Of a DNA stretch of 64,000 nucleotides, positions 46,859 through 57,033 are shown piece after piece. The stretch spans positions 1 to 64,000 of the forward strand of contig CANHVY010000009.1 of the NCBI GenBank assembly GCA_947464185.1. Reading direction: 5' to 3'. A model generated the notes under the pieces. The model saw only the letters and a program-made list of their open reading frames with translations. It had not been told where the DNA came from and searched no databases. The position numbers and the translations under genes were made by a program. The first letter of the stretch is position 1. The number at the start of each line of letters is the position of its first letter. Source of the stretch: Burkholderiales bacterium. Lineage in GTDB: Bacteria; Pseudomonadota; Gammaproteobacteria; Burkholderiales; Burkholderiaceae_C.

Positions 46859-49111
46859 ATGGCAATCAACTCGTCAATCCGCCCACCGATGTCCATCGCA
46901 GCGGGGCGTCGCGTGCATCGCTGGTCCATCCTGACGGCGAGCATCACGCTGGGCCTGTCGGCGATGGCACAAACCCCACCCGCCCCGCCCACCGCGGCTG
47001 CAGGGGGTGGCGCCACCAGCAAGGCGGCAGCTGACGAGCCGCAGCGTGTGGAGGTGACGGCCAGCAAGCGCAAGCAGTTGCAGAGCGACGTGGCCGGTAC
47101 CGTGACCGCGGTGGACGGTGCAAAGCTCGAGCGTCTGGGCAGCACCGACAACGAAGACGTCATGAAGCTCACGCCCGGTGTTCAGTTCAGCAAGGGGGCG
47201 GCCGACGCTTCACTGTTGTCCATCCGCGGCATCGGCACCAACACCAACGCGGGCAATCAGGGCTTCACGCAGGCGCCGACCGGTGTCTACATTGAGGACG
47301 TGCCGTTCACCGACCCTTTTGCGTTCGTCTCGGTCCCGGACCTTGCCCCGTTCGACCTGGAGCGCGTGGAAGTGCTGCGTGGTCCGCAAGGGGCGTTGTA
47401 CGGCTCTTCTTCCCTGGGTGGAGCCATCCGCTACCAGCTCAACAAGCCCAACACCCGGCAAACGGAAGGCTCGGTGCTCGCCAGCTTCAGCAGCATGAGC
47501 GGCGGCGGTAGCGGGTGGTCCACGGCGGCCATGGCGAACCTGCCATTGGCCGATGGCAAGGCCGGGCTGCGCGTGGTGCTGAACGCCCGCAAGGACCCCG
47601 GCTTCATCGACAACATCGGCACCGGCGTCAAGGACAGTAACAGCAACCGCGTGGAGGGTGGGCGGGCCATCTTCACCTGGCGCCCGAGCGCCGAGTTCGA
47701 CGTGACGGCGATCTACCTCAGTCAGCAAAGCCGTCAGGCCGATGGATCGGGCATCTCCCCCTTCGACTACGCGACCGGCGCCGGGTACAGCCTCACGCCA
47801 CCCGATCGCAACGAGGTCAAGACCGCGTTCCCACAGACCGTCAACTCGACCTTCGATCTGGGAACCGTGCAGGTCAACGCCAAGCTCGGCGAACTGAGGC
47901 TGACTTCCCTGACGGGCTACCAGTCCAAGAAGCGCATCCAGCGCGACGACTTCACCCGGGATTTCTTCGATCCGGCCTTCCTCGGCGACCAGTGGACAAG
48001 CGATGTGGACCTGCACACGCGCACCCTGTCGCAGGAGGTCCGGCTGGCACCGGTGAGAGCGGGCGCCGTCAACTGGCTCGTCGGTGCGTTCTGGATGGAC
48101 GCCGACGTCAGGCGCGACCAGAAGGTGTACTACGAGCCGCGCGGATCGGTGCCGGACATTCGCTTCCGCCGCAACGGCAACGCCACCGAAGCCGCCCTGT
48201 TCGCCGATGCCGAAGTCAAGCTGACCGAGCGACTCACCGCGGCCGCGGGGGCTCGCTATTACAAGACCAAGCTCGACTACGACCGCATCACGGGCGTCGA
48301 TGATCCCGGCACCGCCATTCCCTATGGCACCAGCGACAGTGGCACGACGCCCAAGGTGTCCCTGCGCTACGCGGTCGACCCGCAGCTCTCGGCCTATGTG
48401 CTGGCCTCGCGGGGTTATCGGTTCGGCGGCATCTCCAACGTCGGTTTCGGTACGCTGGCGTTCCCCTACAAGACCGACACGTTGTGGAACTACGAGGCCG
48501 GCCTGCGCTGGACGCCGAGCGCCCGGACCAGCCTGGACGTGAGCGTGTTCCGCATCGACTGGAAGGACGTGCAGCTGGCCACGCTTGCCAACGATCCTGT
48601 CAGTGGGCAGGACTTCCTGGTCACCGGCAACATCGGCCAGGCCCGGTCGCAAGGCATCGAACTGGCCGGCGGGTGGAAGCCCAACTCGAACTTCTCGCTG
48701 CGTGGCGCCATCGCCTACACCGACGCCTCCACCTCGGGTGGCATCACGGTCGGCGGTGCGTCCATCGCCGCAGGTACGCCTTTGCCAGGCACCGCCAAGC
48801 TGCAGGGCACCCTGGACGCGACGGGGTACTTTGCCGGTCCCCTGGACAGCAGCGGCCGCGTCTCGGCGGTGCTGGCACATACCGGCAAGCGCCGGGCCCA
48901 AATCGACTCACCCATGACCCTGGCGGCCTATTCGACGCTGGATCTGCGCATGACCTTCTCATGGTCGAAGTTGGAAGTTTCGGCTTTCCTCAACAACGCG
49001 ACCAATGCTCGAGGCATCTCGGGCGGTGTCGACTTCACCAGTGCCCTCTACACGGAGTTCTACCCGATTCGCCCCCGCACAGCCGGCGTCGCCGTCCGCT
49101 ACGACTTCTGA
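46859..49111 (+). CDS. TonB-dependent receptor
   Basis: 750-residue outer-membrane receptor for active uptake of a large or scarce substrate. It has a signal peptide (about 1-38, ending SAMAQ), an Ala/Gly/Pro linker, a TonB-box-like VEVTASKRK, a plug domain (about 62-180, LERVEVLRGPQGALYG) and a 22-strand barrel ending in Phe. ATG 46859 has GGAG 7 bases upstream; in-frame ATGs at 46805 and 46847 are less favoured. The receptor is of the type often seen in sphingomonads and other oligotrophs for plant or organic substrates, not siderophores specifically. It heads a seven-gene forward run ending near 57417. Confidence 0.93.
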   Translation: MAINSSIRPPMSIAAGRRVHRWSILTASITLGLSAMAQTPPAPPTAAAGGGATSKAAADEPQRVEVTASKRKQLQSDVAGTVTAVDGAKLERLGSTDNEDVMKLTPGVQFSKGAADASLLSIRGIGTNTNAGNQGFTQAPTGVYIEDVPFTDPFAFVSVPDLAPFDLERVEVLRGPQGALYGSSSLGGAIRYQLNKPNTRQTEGSVLASFSSMSGGGSGWSTAAMANLPLADGKAGLRVVLNARKDPGFIDNIGTGVKDSNSNRVEGGRAIFTWRPSAEFDVTAIYLSQQSRQADGSGISPFDYATGAGYSLTPPDRNEVKTAFPQTVNSTFDLGTVQVNAKLGELRLTSLTGYQSKKRIQRDDFTRDFFDPAFLGDQWTSDVDLHTRTLSQEVRLAPVRAGAVNWLVGAFWMDADVRRDQKVYYEPRGSVPDIRFRRNGNATEAALFADAEVKLTERLTAAAGARYYKTKLDYDRITGVDDPGTAIPYGTSDSGTTPKVSLRYAVDPQLSAYVLASRGYRFGGISNVGFGTLAFPYKTDTLWNYEAGLRWTPSARTSLDVSVFRIDWKDVQLATLANDPVSGQDFLVTGNIGQARSQGIELAGGWKPNSNFSLRGAIAYTDASTSGGITVGGASIAAGTPLPGTAKLQGTLDATGYFAGPLDSSGRVSAVLAHTGKRRAQIDSPMTLAAYSTLDLRMTFSWSKLEVSAFLNNATNARGISGGVDFTSALYTEFYPIRPRTAGVAVRYDF

Positions 49112-49113
49112 CC

Positions 49114-50403
49114 TTGGCCGCCGACCACTCCGAGGGCCTCCCCAGCGACAGCACGCAGCGCAGGCCGGTCGTGATCGTCCTGGTGCTGGCCCTGGCCAGT
49201 GCAGTGGCCAACGCCGGGGCCTCGCTGCTGTCGGCATGCCTGCCCCTGATCAAGACGGAGTTCGGCTTCAGCGACACGCAACTGGGCCTGCTGACCGGCT
49301 ATGCGTCGGCGGTGACGATCGCGGCCCTGGCCTTCCCCATCACGGTCTGGGCGGCGCGCTGGGGCAACTCGCGGGTGTTCGGCGCCTGCATGGCGATCTA
49401 CGGCGCGGCCCTGGCGGCGTTTGCTGCCTGTGGGGCCTTCTGGCAGTTCGTCGTCGCCCAGCTCGCCTCGGGCTTCGGGCCTGCGGCTGAGATGCCTTTG
49501 GGCCAGGCCATCGTCAGCGACCATTACCCGCCCGAGCGCCGGTCAGGGGCGCTGGCGCTGTACAGCGCGGGCTATTTCGTCGGCGTCAGCGGGGGCTTGA
49601 CGGTCGGGGGCTACCTGGCCGCGCAGTTGGGCTGGCGGCAGGCCTTCATCGTGTTCGGCCTGGCCGCCGTGGCGGTGGCGGTTCTGCAGATGCGGGTGGC
49701 GCCTGACCAAGGCACGTTGAATACAGCCACAGAGCCGCCGCCTGCAGCCCATGGGCAGCGGCAGGCCTTTCTCGACCTCGTCCGCAACCCCACGTATCTG
49801 CACATCACGCTGGGGTATGCCTGGGCCTCGTTTGCCACCTTCGGCCTGACGCAATGGATGCCCAGCTTCTACAACCGGCAGTTCGGCCTGGCCCCCGAAC
49901 ACGCGGCGGCCTTCTTCGGCGGCGCCTACCTCGCAGGATCCTTGCTGGGCCTTCTGGCGGGGGGCGTCATCGGAAACCGTCTGGGGGGTGCCCGGGCAGA
50001 ACGACTGCTGGCCTTCTGCATGGTCAGTTACGCACTGACCTTTCCCTTGATTGCGGCCGTGCTGTTCGCGCCCAACCTTCAGGTGGCGTTCGTTGCTCAC
50101 GTCGCGGCCACCTTCGTGGGGGCCATGCCCAACGGGCCCGTGTTCGCCATGATCAGCAACACCTTGCCGCGCGAGCGGCGGGTGCTGGGCGTGTCGGTGC
50201 TGTTGCTGGCGCTGACGCTGTTCGGTGCAGGCGGTGGGCCGCTGCTCGTCGGCATGTTCAGCGACGCGCTGGCGGCGGAGTACGGACAAGCCTCCCTGCG
50301 CTGGGCGATGCTGGCGGTCAAGCTGCTGGCAGCGGTGTTCTTCCTGCACCTCGGCTATGCCTGGATCAAGGCCCGCCGGGCCCCGCAAGCGTCGACAGCG
50401 TGA
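49114..50403 (+). CDS. MFS transporter
   Basis: 429-residue major facilitator with about 12 hydrophobic helices, the first starting at residue 21 (VVIVLVLALASAVANAGASL). It carries MFS motif-A-like stretches (GYASAVTIAALAFPITVWAARWG, YPPERRSGALALYSAGYFVG). The start is inferred as TTG 49114, two bases after the receptor stop. No ATG is available before the first helix. Presumably moves the substrate, or its periplasmic product, across the inner membrane after TonB-dependent uptake. Confidence 0.88.
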   Translation: MAADHSEGLPSDSTQRRPVVIVLVLALASAVANAGASLLSACLPLIKTEFGFSDTQLGLLTGYASAVTIAALAFPITVWAARWGNSRVFGACMAIYGAALAAFAACGAFWQFVVAQLASGFGPAAEMPLGQAIVSDHYPPERRSGALALYSAGYFVGVSGGLTVGGYLAAQLGWRQAFIVFGLAAVAVAVLQMRVAPDQGTLNTATEPPPAAHGQRQAFLDLVRNPTYLHITLGYAWASFATFGLTQWMPSFYNRQFGLAPEHAAAFFGGAYLAGSLLGLLAGGVIGNRLGGARAERLLAFCMVSYALTFPLIAAVLFAPNLQVAFVAHVAATFVGAMPNGPVFAMISNTLPRERRVLGVSVLLLALTLFGAGGGPLLVGMFSDALAAEYGQASLRWAMLAVKLLAAVFFLHLGYAWIKARRAPQASTA

Positions 50404-50419
50404 TGCCGGGAGCAAAGCC

Positions 50420-52462
50420 TTGAGCCTGCCGCTTCGCGCTGCGTTCCGTGCTGAGGATCACTTCGAGCTGCGGCTGCCGAGTGACCCGCAGATTTCACCC
50501 GACGGCCGACACCTGGCCTACGTGCGTGCGCGGGCCGATGTACAGGCGGATGGATGGATCAACGAACTCTGCGTGGTGGACCGCAGCACGGGCCGGCGTC
50601 ACGAGCTGGGCCCGGGCAGCCAGCCGCGCTGGGCTCCCGATGACAACAGCCTGACTTTCGTGTGCGCGCAGACCGCCCACCCTGCAATCGTGCGTTGGCA
50701 CGCCGGGAACGGCGAACGCCAGACGTTGACCACGCTCGCGCAGGCGCCCAGTGGCCTGACCTGGTCACCTGATGGCAGGAGCCTGGCCTTTGTCATGCGC
50801 GTGCCTGCGCCGGCCGCGGCCGATCCAGGTCCAGTGCCCGATTGGGAGCGGCTGCGCACGCCGCAGTGGGCGGCACCAGGGGTCTACACCGAGCAGCTCG
50901 TCCGCCGGGCGGAGGGCCTGCCCGGAGACCTGCCGGCAGGGCAGCACCATATCTTCGTGCTGGACATCGCCAGCGGCGCGCTGCGCCAGCTGACCGAAGG
51001 GCCGCACGACCACGGCGGCCCGCGCACCTGGATCACCAAGCTGGCGCTGGCCGGGCACATCTCGTGGGCCCCGGATGGCCGTCACCTCATCATGTCGATG
51101 CCGCGCAGCGCGGCGCAAAAGGGCCCTCACGACCCGCTGGCGGTGTTGCAGTCCGACGTCTGCGAGTTCGACCTGTCCGATGGCGCCGTGCGGCAACTGA
51201 CGCACTTCGGCGGGGCAGCCTGCCAGGCCACCGTGTCGCCGGACGGCCAGTGGATCGCCTTCGTCGGCTTCCGCAATGAGCGCAAGTCCTTCCACACGAA
51301 CGTGGTGCATGTGATGCCGAGGGCCGGCGGCCCTGTGCGGGCCCTGCCGCACCCCGAGCGCATGGAGGTGCACCAGCAGCTGCACTGGCTGCCCGACAGC
51401 ACGGGGCTGTTGCTGTTGATGCCGCAGGCCGGCGACGGCTGCCTGGTACGCCTGGGCCTGGACGGCCAGTGGACGACGCTGGCGCGTGATGTCGGCGGTT
51501 CGGCGGCCACAGGCTACGGGCTGTACCAGAAGGGCCTGTCCGTCTCGCGCGACGGCACGGTCGCCTACCTGCGCGGCAGCGTCTCGCGCACGGACGAAGT
51601 GGCGCTGTTGCTGCCGGACGGGCAGCCCGGCGAGGTGTTGACCGAGGAGTCTGGATGGATCGACCGACGCGAGGTGGCGCCCATCGAGACCCTGTGGCTG
51701 CCGACCCGCCGGGCCGGCAGCACGGCGCCCGCCTGGCAAGCCTGGCTGGTGCGTCCAGCCGGCGTGCCGGCAGACCAACCCGTGCCGATGATCCTGTGGC
51801 TGCACGGCGGCCCGTATCTGGCCTGGTGCCCGCAGCTGGCCATCCTGCCGCAGATCTGGGCCGCCCGTGGTTACGCCGTGCTGATGGTGAACCCACGCGG
51901 ATCGTTGGGCTATGGCGAGGCGTTCATCGACGAGCTGCAGCACGACTTTCCGGGCCCTGACGACTTGCAGTTGGTCGACATGGTCGACGCCGTCGTGGCC
52001 CGTGGCGGCATCGACCCGCAGCGCGTTCACGTGGCCGGCGAGTCCGGCGGCGGGGTGATGACGGCATGGCTGATCAGCCACAGTACGCGCTTCGCTTCGG
52101 CGGCAGCCATCTATGGGGTGATGGACTGGGCCAGTATGGCCTTGATGGTGGACCGGCCCGACTACTATGGCTACTACTGGCTGCCCGCACCGCCTTGGGC
52201 GCCGGCCATGGACAAGCACTACCGGCGCCGCTCGCCGCTTTCACTGGTGCACCAGGTGCGCACGCCCACGCTGCTGCTGTGCGGAGAGTGCGACTGGCGA
52301 ACGCCGATCTCGCAATCGGAGATGTACTTCACGGCGCTCAAGCTGTGTGGCGTGCCAGCGGCGCTGGTGCGCTACCCCGACAACAACCACAGCCTCGATT
52401 GGCACCCTAGCCATTGGCTGGACCTGATCGAACAGGTCGATCGGTGGTTTCGCAGACACTGA
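50420..52462 (+). CDS. S9 family serine peptidase (prolyl oligopeptidase/acylaminoacyl-peptidase type)
   Basis: 680 residues: an N-terminal beta-propeller with repeated WSPDGRSL-type blades (DPQISPDGRHLAYV, WAPDGRHLIM) and a C-terminal alpha/beta-hydrolase domain. Nucleophile Ser542 is in GESGGGV, with Asp in GECDWRTP and His in NNHSLD. There is no signal peptide, so a cytoplasmic role is likely. The start is TTG 50420 with GGGAG 7-8 bases upstream and 16 bases after the MFS stop; no ATG fits. It would release N-terminal acyl amino acids or cleave short peptides from the imported compound. Confidence 0.88.
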   Translation: MSLPLRAAFRAEDHFELRLPSDPQISPDGRHLAYVRARADVQADGWINELCVVDRSTGRRHELGPGSQPRWAPDDNSLTFVCAQTAHPAIVRWHAGNGERQTLTTLAQAPSGLTWSPDGRSLAFVMRVPAPAAADPGPVPDWERLRTPQWAAPGVYTEQLVRRAEGLPGDLPAGQHHIFVLDIASGALRQLTEGPHDHGGPRTWITKLALAGHISWAPDGRHLIMSMPRSAAQKGPHDPLAVLQSDVCEFDLSDGAVRQLTHFGGAACQATVSPDGQWIAFVGFRNERKSFHTNVVHVMPRAGGPVRALPHPERMEVHQQLHWLPDSTGLLLLMPQAGDGCLVRLGLDGQWTTLARDVGGSAATGYGLYQKGLSVSRDGTVAYLRGSVSRTDEVALLLPDGQPGEVLTEESGWIDRREVAPIETLWLPTRRAGSTAPAWQAWLVRPAGVPADQPVPMILWLHGGPYLAWCPQLAILPQIWAARGYAVLMVNPRGSLGYGEAFIDELQHDFPGPDDLQLVDMVDAVVARGGIDPQRVHVAGESGGGVMTAWLISHSTRFASAAAIYGVMDWASMALMVDRPDYYGYYWLPAPPWAPAMDKHYRRRSPLSLVHQVRTPTLLLCGECDWRTPISQSEMYFTALKLCGVPAALVRYPDNNHSLDWHPSHWLDLIEQVDRWFRRH

Positions 52463-52529
52463 CCGCGCGCAGACCGCGCCGCGGCAAGACGCAAGGACAG
52501 CCGGACCGCTGGCGCAGCGGCGCACGGCG

Positions 52530-54119
52530 ATGACATCCACACACAAAGGTGGCTTGGTGGCGCATGACAGCGTGGACCTGTCGACCGGATGGATTCGGGT
52601 CGAGACCCGTAGCGGCCCAGTCCTGGGACGCTGCGGTGACACGGTACAGACCTTCCTCGGCTTGCCGTTCGCGGCACCCCCGGTGGGACCGCTGAGGTTC
52701 AAGCCGCCCGCACCTGTGCAGCCCTGGACAAGCCCACGTCGCGCGGACGACTTCGCGCCAGCTTGCCCGCATCTTCACTACTTCGACCCCACCGAGCGCG
52801 GTGCCGACGTGATGGACGAGGACTGTCTGGCGTTGAACGTGTGGACACCCGCGGCCGACCGAAGCCGCCGACCGGTGATGGTGTGGATCCACGGCGGCGG
52901 CAACGTCGGCGGCAGCGCGCGCAACAGCCAGTACGACGGTGCAAGACTGGCGCGACGCGGCGATGTCGTGGTTGTGACGATCCAGTACCGCCTGGGTGTG
53001 TTGGGGTTCCTCGATTTCTCCGACATCGGCGGCGAGGACTTCGCCGGTGGCGGCAACGCGGCCCTGCTGGACGTCATCCAGGCACTCGAATGGGTGCGCG
53101 ACAACGTCCTGGCCTTTGGCGGAGATCCTGGCAACGTCACGGTCTTCGGCGAGTCGGCTGGCGCAGACCATGTGCAGCGCCTCATGGTCGCGCCGCGAGC
53201 CCAAGGCCTCTTCCACCGGGCGCTCATCCAGAGCGGCATCCTGACGGACCTCCACCCGCGGGAGCGGTCGGCACACAACGCAGCGCTGCTGCTCCAGACC
53301 AGCGGCATGAGTCTGCGAGAGTTGCAAGATCTCCCGTGGCCGGCACTCCTGGCGCTGGCCGAGCGAACCGGTTTCGTCTTTCCCTGGTGCAAGCCCAACC
53401 TCGACGGGGTCGTCCTGCACGAGCAACCGCGGCATGGCCTCGCGCATGGGCGCTGCGCACCCGTGCCCGTCCTGATCGGAACGACACTTGAGGAGACCCG
53501 GTACTTCTCGGCCGTGTGCGCCGATCCCGATGACCCCGGGATGACACCCGAGGCCTTCAGTGACGGCATCCTGGCCGATCCGGCCAGTCTCGTGCCCTTC
53601 TTCGGGGATGATGCGCAGCGCGTCATTAACCTGTACCTGAAGACCTACCCGAACCGCCATGAGGCGGCGGTCGCCTTGTCGACGGACGGGCTGATCCGCG
53701 CCATGTCCACGCGGTTCGCGGCAGCCTGCAGCGAGCGTCAGCCCACCTGGATGTACCTGTTCGGTTTCCGCTCACCGGTCAAGGGGCGCACCGGGCAGGA
53801 CTATGGCGCCTACCACTCGGTCGAGATTCCGTTCGTGTTCGGCAACGATGGCCCCGAAGCCCAGGCCGTGACGGCGCCGCGGGCCCAGTGGGGCTCGCTG
53901 TCGGATCAGATGATGGACGCCTGGACGGCCTTTGCCCGAAGCGGTGACCCCAACACGCCTTCGTTGCCGCACTGGCCGCGATATGACACCGCGCGTCGAG
54001 CGACCATGGCGCTCGACTTGCCATGTGCCGTGGTTGACGACCCGCGCGGCGACGAACGCGCGGCGTGGGATGGGGTTCCGCTGGAGACCAGGCGCTATTG
54101 GCCGTCGTGCCTTCGGTGA
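52530..54119 (+). CDS. Type B carboxylesterase
   Basis: 529-residue serine hydrolase of the carboxylesterase/lipase family: LGLPFAAPPVGPLRF start, oxyanion hole HGGGN (121-125), nucleophile Ser209 in FGESAGADH, Glu-containing acid region and a C-terminal His (AYHSVEIPFVF). Cys99 in EDCLALNVW is a typical disulfide residue, although no signal peptide is seen. ATG 52530 follows the S9 gene by 67 bases. It likely hydrolyses an ester or amide bond of the cluster's substrate. Confidence 0.9.
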   Translation: MTSTHKGGLVAHDSVDLSTGWIRVETRSGPVLGRCGDTVQTFLGLPFAAPPVGPLRFKPPAPVQPWTSPRRADDFAPACPHLHYFDPTERGADVMDEDCLALNVWTPAADRSRRPVMVWIHGGGNVGGSARNSQYDGARLARRGDVVVVTIQYRLGVLGFLDFSDIGGEDFAGGGNAALLDVIQALEWVRDNVLAFGGDPGNVTVFGESAGADHVQRLMVAPRAQGLFHRALIQSGILTDLHPRERSAHNAALLLQTSGMSLRELQDLPWPALLALAERTGFVFPWCKPNLDGVVLHEQPRHGLAHGRCAPVPVLIGTTLEETRYFSAVCADPDDPGMTPEAFSDGILADPASLVPFFGDDAQRVINLYLKTYPNRHEAAVALSTDGLIRAMSTRFAAACSERQPTWMYLFGFRSPVKGRTGQDYGAYHSVEIPFVFGNDGPEAQAVTAPRAQWGSLSDQMMDAWTAFARSGDPNTPSLPHWPRYDTARRATMALDLPCAVVDDPRGDERAAWDGVPLETRRYWPSCLR

Positions 54120-54217
54120 GTCGACGCCTGCCTCCGCACCGCGACTGGCCCGCCGGGGCTATGGCGACCGGCGTTCGCCGCCTCTAGCATGAACCCGTCG
54201 CGTCCGAGGCACTCACC

Positions 54218-55585
54218 ATGTCGACTCCCAAGAACTTCAGCTTCAACGACCTTGAGCAGTGGCTCGACCAGCATCGTGTCACCGAGGTCGAGTGCCTGGT
54301 TCCCGATCTCACTGGCGTGGCCCGCGGGAAGATCCTGCCGCGCCAGAAGTTCACCGAGGACCGCGGCATGCGCCTGCCGCAGGCGATCGTGGCCATGGGC
54401 GTCACGGGCGAGTTTCCGGAAGCAGGCCCGTACTACGACGTCATCCACCCCACCGACCGTGACATGCACCTGCGGCCCGATCCGTCCACCGTGCGCATCG
54501 TGCCCTGGGCCACGGACCCCACGGCGCAGGTGATCCACGACTGCTACGACCGCGACGGGCAGCTTGTGCCCTTCGCGCCGCGCTCTGTGCTGCGCCGCGT
54601 GTGCGACCTGTTCGCAGCCGAAGATTGGGAGCCCGTGGTGGCGCCCGAGCTGGAGTTCTATCTGGTGGCCCGCAACACCGACCCCGACATGCCGCTGAAG
54701 CCACCTGTAGGCCGCAGCGGCCGCAGAGAAACCAGCCGCCAGGCCTACAGCATCGACGCCGTCAACGAGTTCGACCCGCTGTTCGAAGACGTGTACGGGT
54801 ACTGCGAAAAGATGGAACTCAACGTCGACACGCTGATCCACGAGATGGGTGCCGGCCAGATGGAGATCAACTTCTTCCATGCTCATCCGCTGGGCCTGGC
54901 TGACGAGGTGTTCTTCTTCAAGCGCACGGTGCGTGAGTGCGCGTTGCGCCACGACATGTATGCGACCTTCATGGCCAAGCCCATCGCGGGAGAGCCTGGC
55001 AGCGCCATGCACGTGCACCAGAGCCTCGTCAGCAGACGCACCGGCAAGAATCTCTTCAGCCACGAAGACGGCAGCGCGAGCGATGAGTTCCGCTGGTACA
55101 TCGGGGGGCTGCAGACGTACATCCCTGCCGCGATGGCCTTGTTCGCGCCGTACGTCAACAGCTACCGCCGCCTGTCACGTCACACTGCCGCGCCGATCAA
55201 CATTCAATGGGGTACCGACAACCGTACCGTGGGCATTCGCTCCCCCGTGGCCTCTGCGCAAGCGCGTCGTATCGAGAACCGGGTGATTGGCGCCGACGCC
55301 AACCCCTACATCGCCCTGGCGGCGACGCTGGCCTGCGGCTACCTGGGTATCAAGCACCGCATTGAGCCACGGCCGGAGTGCGTGGGTGACGCCTACCTGG
55401 GTGACCATGAGCTGCCCGGCAGCCTGGGCGAAGCCCTGGCCTTGTTGCGCGAGGAGAAGGCCTTGGCTTCCGTGCTCGGCGAAGACTTCGTCACGGTCTA
55501 CACCGAGGTCAAGGAGATCGAGCATGCGGAGTTCATGAAGGTCATCTCGCCCTGGGAGCGTGAGCACCTGCTGCTGCATGTCTGA
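54218..55585 (+). CDS. Glutamine-synthetase-like gamma-glutamyl-amine ligase (PuuA-type)
   Basis: 455 residues of glutamine synthetase type III/GlnT-PuuA subgroup. It has an N-terminal beta-grasp domain with VTEVECLVPDLTGVARGK and a catalytic barrel with ELEFYLV (metal Glu), GAGQMEINF, HVHQSL, the nucleotide region and NPYIALAATLACG. PuuA-like enzymes join glutamate to putrescine or another amine using ATP; relatives handle isopropylamine or aniline. The PuuB-like oxidase gene follows within 8 bases. ATG 54218 is 98 bases after the esterase. Amine specificity is unknown. Confidence 0.88.
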   Translation: MSTPKNFSFNDLEQWLDQHRVTEVECLVPDLTGVARGKILPRQKFTEDRGMRLPQAIVAMGVTGEFPEAGPYYDVIHPTDRDMHLRPDPSTVRIVPWATDPTAQVIHDCYDRDGQLVPFAPRSVLRRVCDLFAAEDWEPVVAPELEFYLVARNTDPDMPLKPPVGRSGRRETSRQAYSIDAVNEFDPLFEDVYGYCEKMELNVDTLIHEMGAGQMEINFFHAHPLGLADEVFFFKRTVRECALRHDMYATFMAKPIAGEPGSAMHVHQSLVSRRTGKNLFSHEDGSASDEFRWYIGGLQTYIPAAMALFAPYVNSYRRLSRHTAAPINIQWGTDNRTVGIRSPVASAQARRIENRVIGADANPYIALAATLACGYLGIKHRIEPRPECVGDAYLGDHELPGSLGEALALLREEKALASVLGEDFVTVYTEVKEIEHAEFMKVISPWEREHLLLHV

Positions 55586-55592
55586 GGCCAGC

Positions 55593-56888
55593 ATGACGCC
55601 GGCTTCTGTCGACCCCGTTGCGCATGCGCCGTCCTACTACGCTGCGACGGCTGGGCCGATTCCTGAACGACCGCCGCTGCAAGGCCATGCCGACGCAGAT
55701 GTCTGCATCGTGGGCGCCGGCTACACCGGCCTGTCGACGGCTCTTCATCTGGCCGAAGCTGGGCTGCGCGTCGTCGTGCTCGAGGCTGCACGGGTGGGCT
55801 GGGGGGCCTCGGGCCGCAACGGCGGCCAGATCGTGCACAGCTATTCACGCGACCTCGACGTCATCGAGCAGCGGCACGGCGCGGCGCAGGCCAAGGCGCT
55901 GGGTGCGATGGCCTTTGAGGGCGGCGCCATCATCCGCGAACGCGTGGCCCGCTACGGCATCGACTGTGACCTGAAGAACGGCTTGCTCTTTGCGGCGCTG
56001 ACGGGCAAGCAGGTGAAGGAACTCGAGGCTCACAAGACCCTGTGGGAGCGGTACGGCCATCAGCAGCTTGAGCTGTTGGACGCAGCGGCCACACGTGCGG
56101 CGGTCGCCAGTGGTCGTTATCAGGGTGCACTGCTCGACCGTTCAGGCGGCCACTTTCACCCGCTGAAGCTGGCACTGGGCGAGGCGGCGGCTTTCGAATC
56201 CCTTGGCGGTGTCATCCACGAGCGCTCCAAGGTCACGGCTATTGAACGCGGCGCCAAGCCCACGGTACGCACGGTCACAGGTGAAGTGTCGGCCAGCTAC
56301 GTGGTTGTCGCTGGAAATGCCTACTTGGGCGATCTTGAGCCGCGTCTGGCCGCAAAGTCCATGCCCTGCGGCACGCAGATCATCGCCACTGAGCCGTTGG
56401 GCGAGCGATGGAAGGACGTCATCCCAGCCGACTTCTGTGTCGAGGACTGCAACTTCCTGCTGGACTACTTTCGTCTGTCGGCAGACCGGCGTCTGCTCTT
56501 CGGCGGTGGTGTGGTCTACGGTGCGCGCGACCTCTCCGACATCACAGCCAGCCTTCTCCCAAGCTTGTTACGGGTGTTTCCCCAACTGGCAGGCGTGCGC
56601 ATCGACTACGCCTGGACCGGGAACTTCCTGCTGACGCTGTCCAGGCTGCCCGAAGTCGGCCGCCTCGACCACAACATCTTCTATTCGCAGGGTTGCTCGG
56701 GGCATGGTGTCACGTTCACACACCTGATCGGCCGCCTGTTGGGCGAGTTGATCCAGGGCCAAGCCGAGCGGTTCAGTGCGTTCGAGCAGCTCCCCCACCT
56801 GCCCTTCCCGGGGGGGCGGCTCCTGCGGGTGCCGATGGCAGCGATGGGGGCCTGGTACTACGGTTTGCGTGATCGGCTGGGGTTCTGA
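55593..56888 (+). CDS. FAD-dependent oxidoreductase, gamma-glutamylputrescine oxidase-like (PuuB)
   Basis: 431-residue DAO/GlyOx-type flavoenzyme with the FAD-binding motif GAGYTG (41-46), DVCIVGAGYTGLSTALHLAEAGL, GRNGGQIVHSYSRD, and a C-terminal GxxxHG segment (YSQGCSGHGVTFTHLIG). In the Puu pathway PuuB oxidises gamma-glutamylated amines to aldehydes. The start is chosen as ATG 55593 with GAGG upstream; ATG 55578 overlapping the ligase stop is possible. The following pathway enzymes (aldehyde dehydrogenase PuuC and gamma-glutamyl hydrolase PuuD) are not in this window. Confidence 0.88.
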   Translation: MTPASVDPVAHAPSYYAATAGPIPERPPLQGHADADVCIVGAGYTGLSTALHLAEAGLRVVVLEAARVGWGASGRNGGQIVHSYSRDLDVIEQRHGAAQAKALGAMAFEGGAIIRERVARYGIDCDLKNGLLFAALTGKQVKELEAHKTLWERYGHQQLELLDAAATRAAVASGRYQGALLDRSGGHFHPLKLALGEAAAFESLGGVIHERSKVTAIERGAKPTVRTVTGEVSASYVVVAGNAYLGDLEPRLAAKSMPCGTQIIATEPLGERWKDVIPADFCVEDCNFLLDYFRLSADRRLLFGGGVVYGARDLSDITASLLPSLLRVFPQLAGVRIDYAWTGNFLLTLSRLPEVGRLDHNIFYSQGCSGHGVTFTHLIGRLLGELIQGQAERFSAFEQLPHLPFPGGRLLRVPMAAMGAWYYGLRDRLGF

Positions 56889-57033
56889 GATCTCAACCTT
56901 CGACCTATGGAGTTGGGTGTCTGCCGCGCAAGCCGGCGCGCAAGAGGTCATGGCCGGTACCAGCAGTCATCTGTATCCTGGCCGGTACCGATCGGCGGCA
57001 CACCCTTGAACGAGTCTTGTGAACTGACATGCC

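Noticed and set aside
47210-48901. Minus-strand frame of 563 codons opposite the TonB-dependent receptor
   Set aside because: Antisense to a receptor with clear plug and barrel features; no domain of its own.
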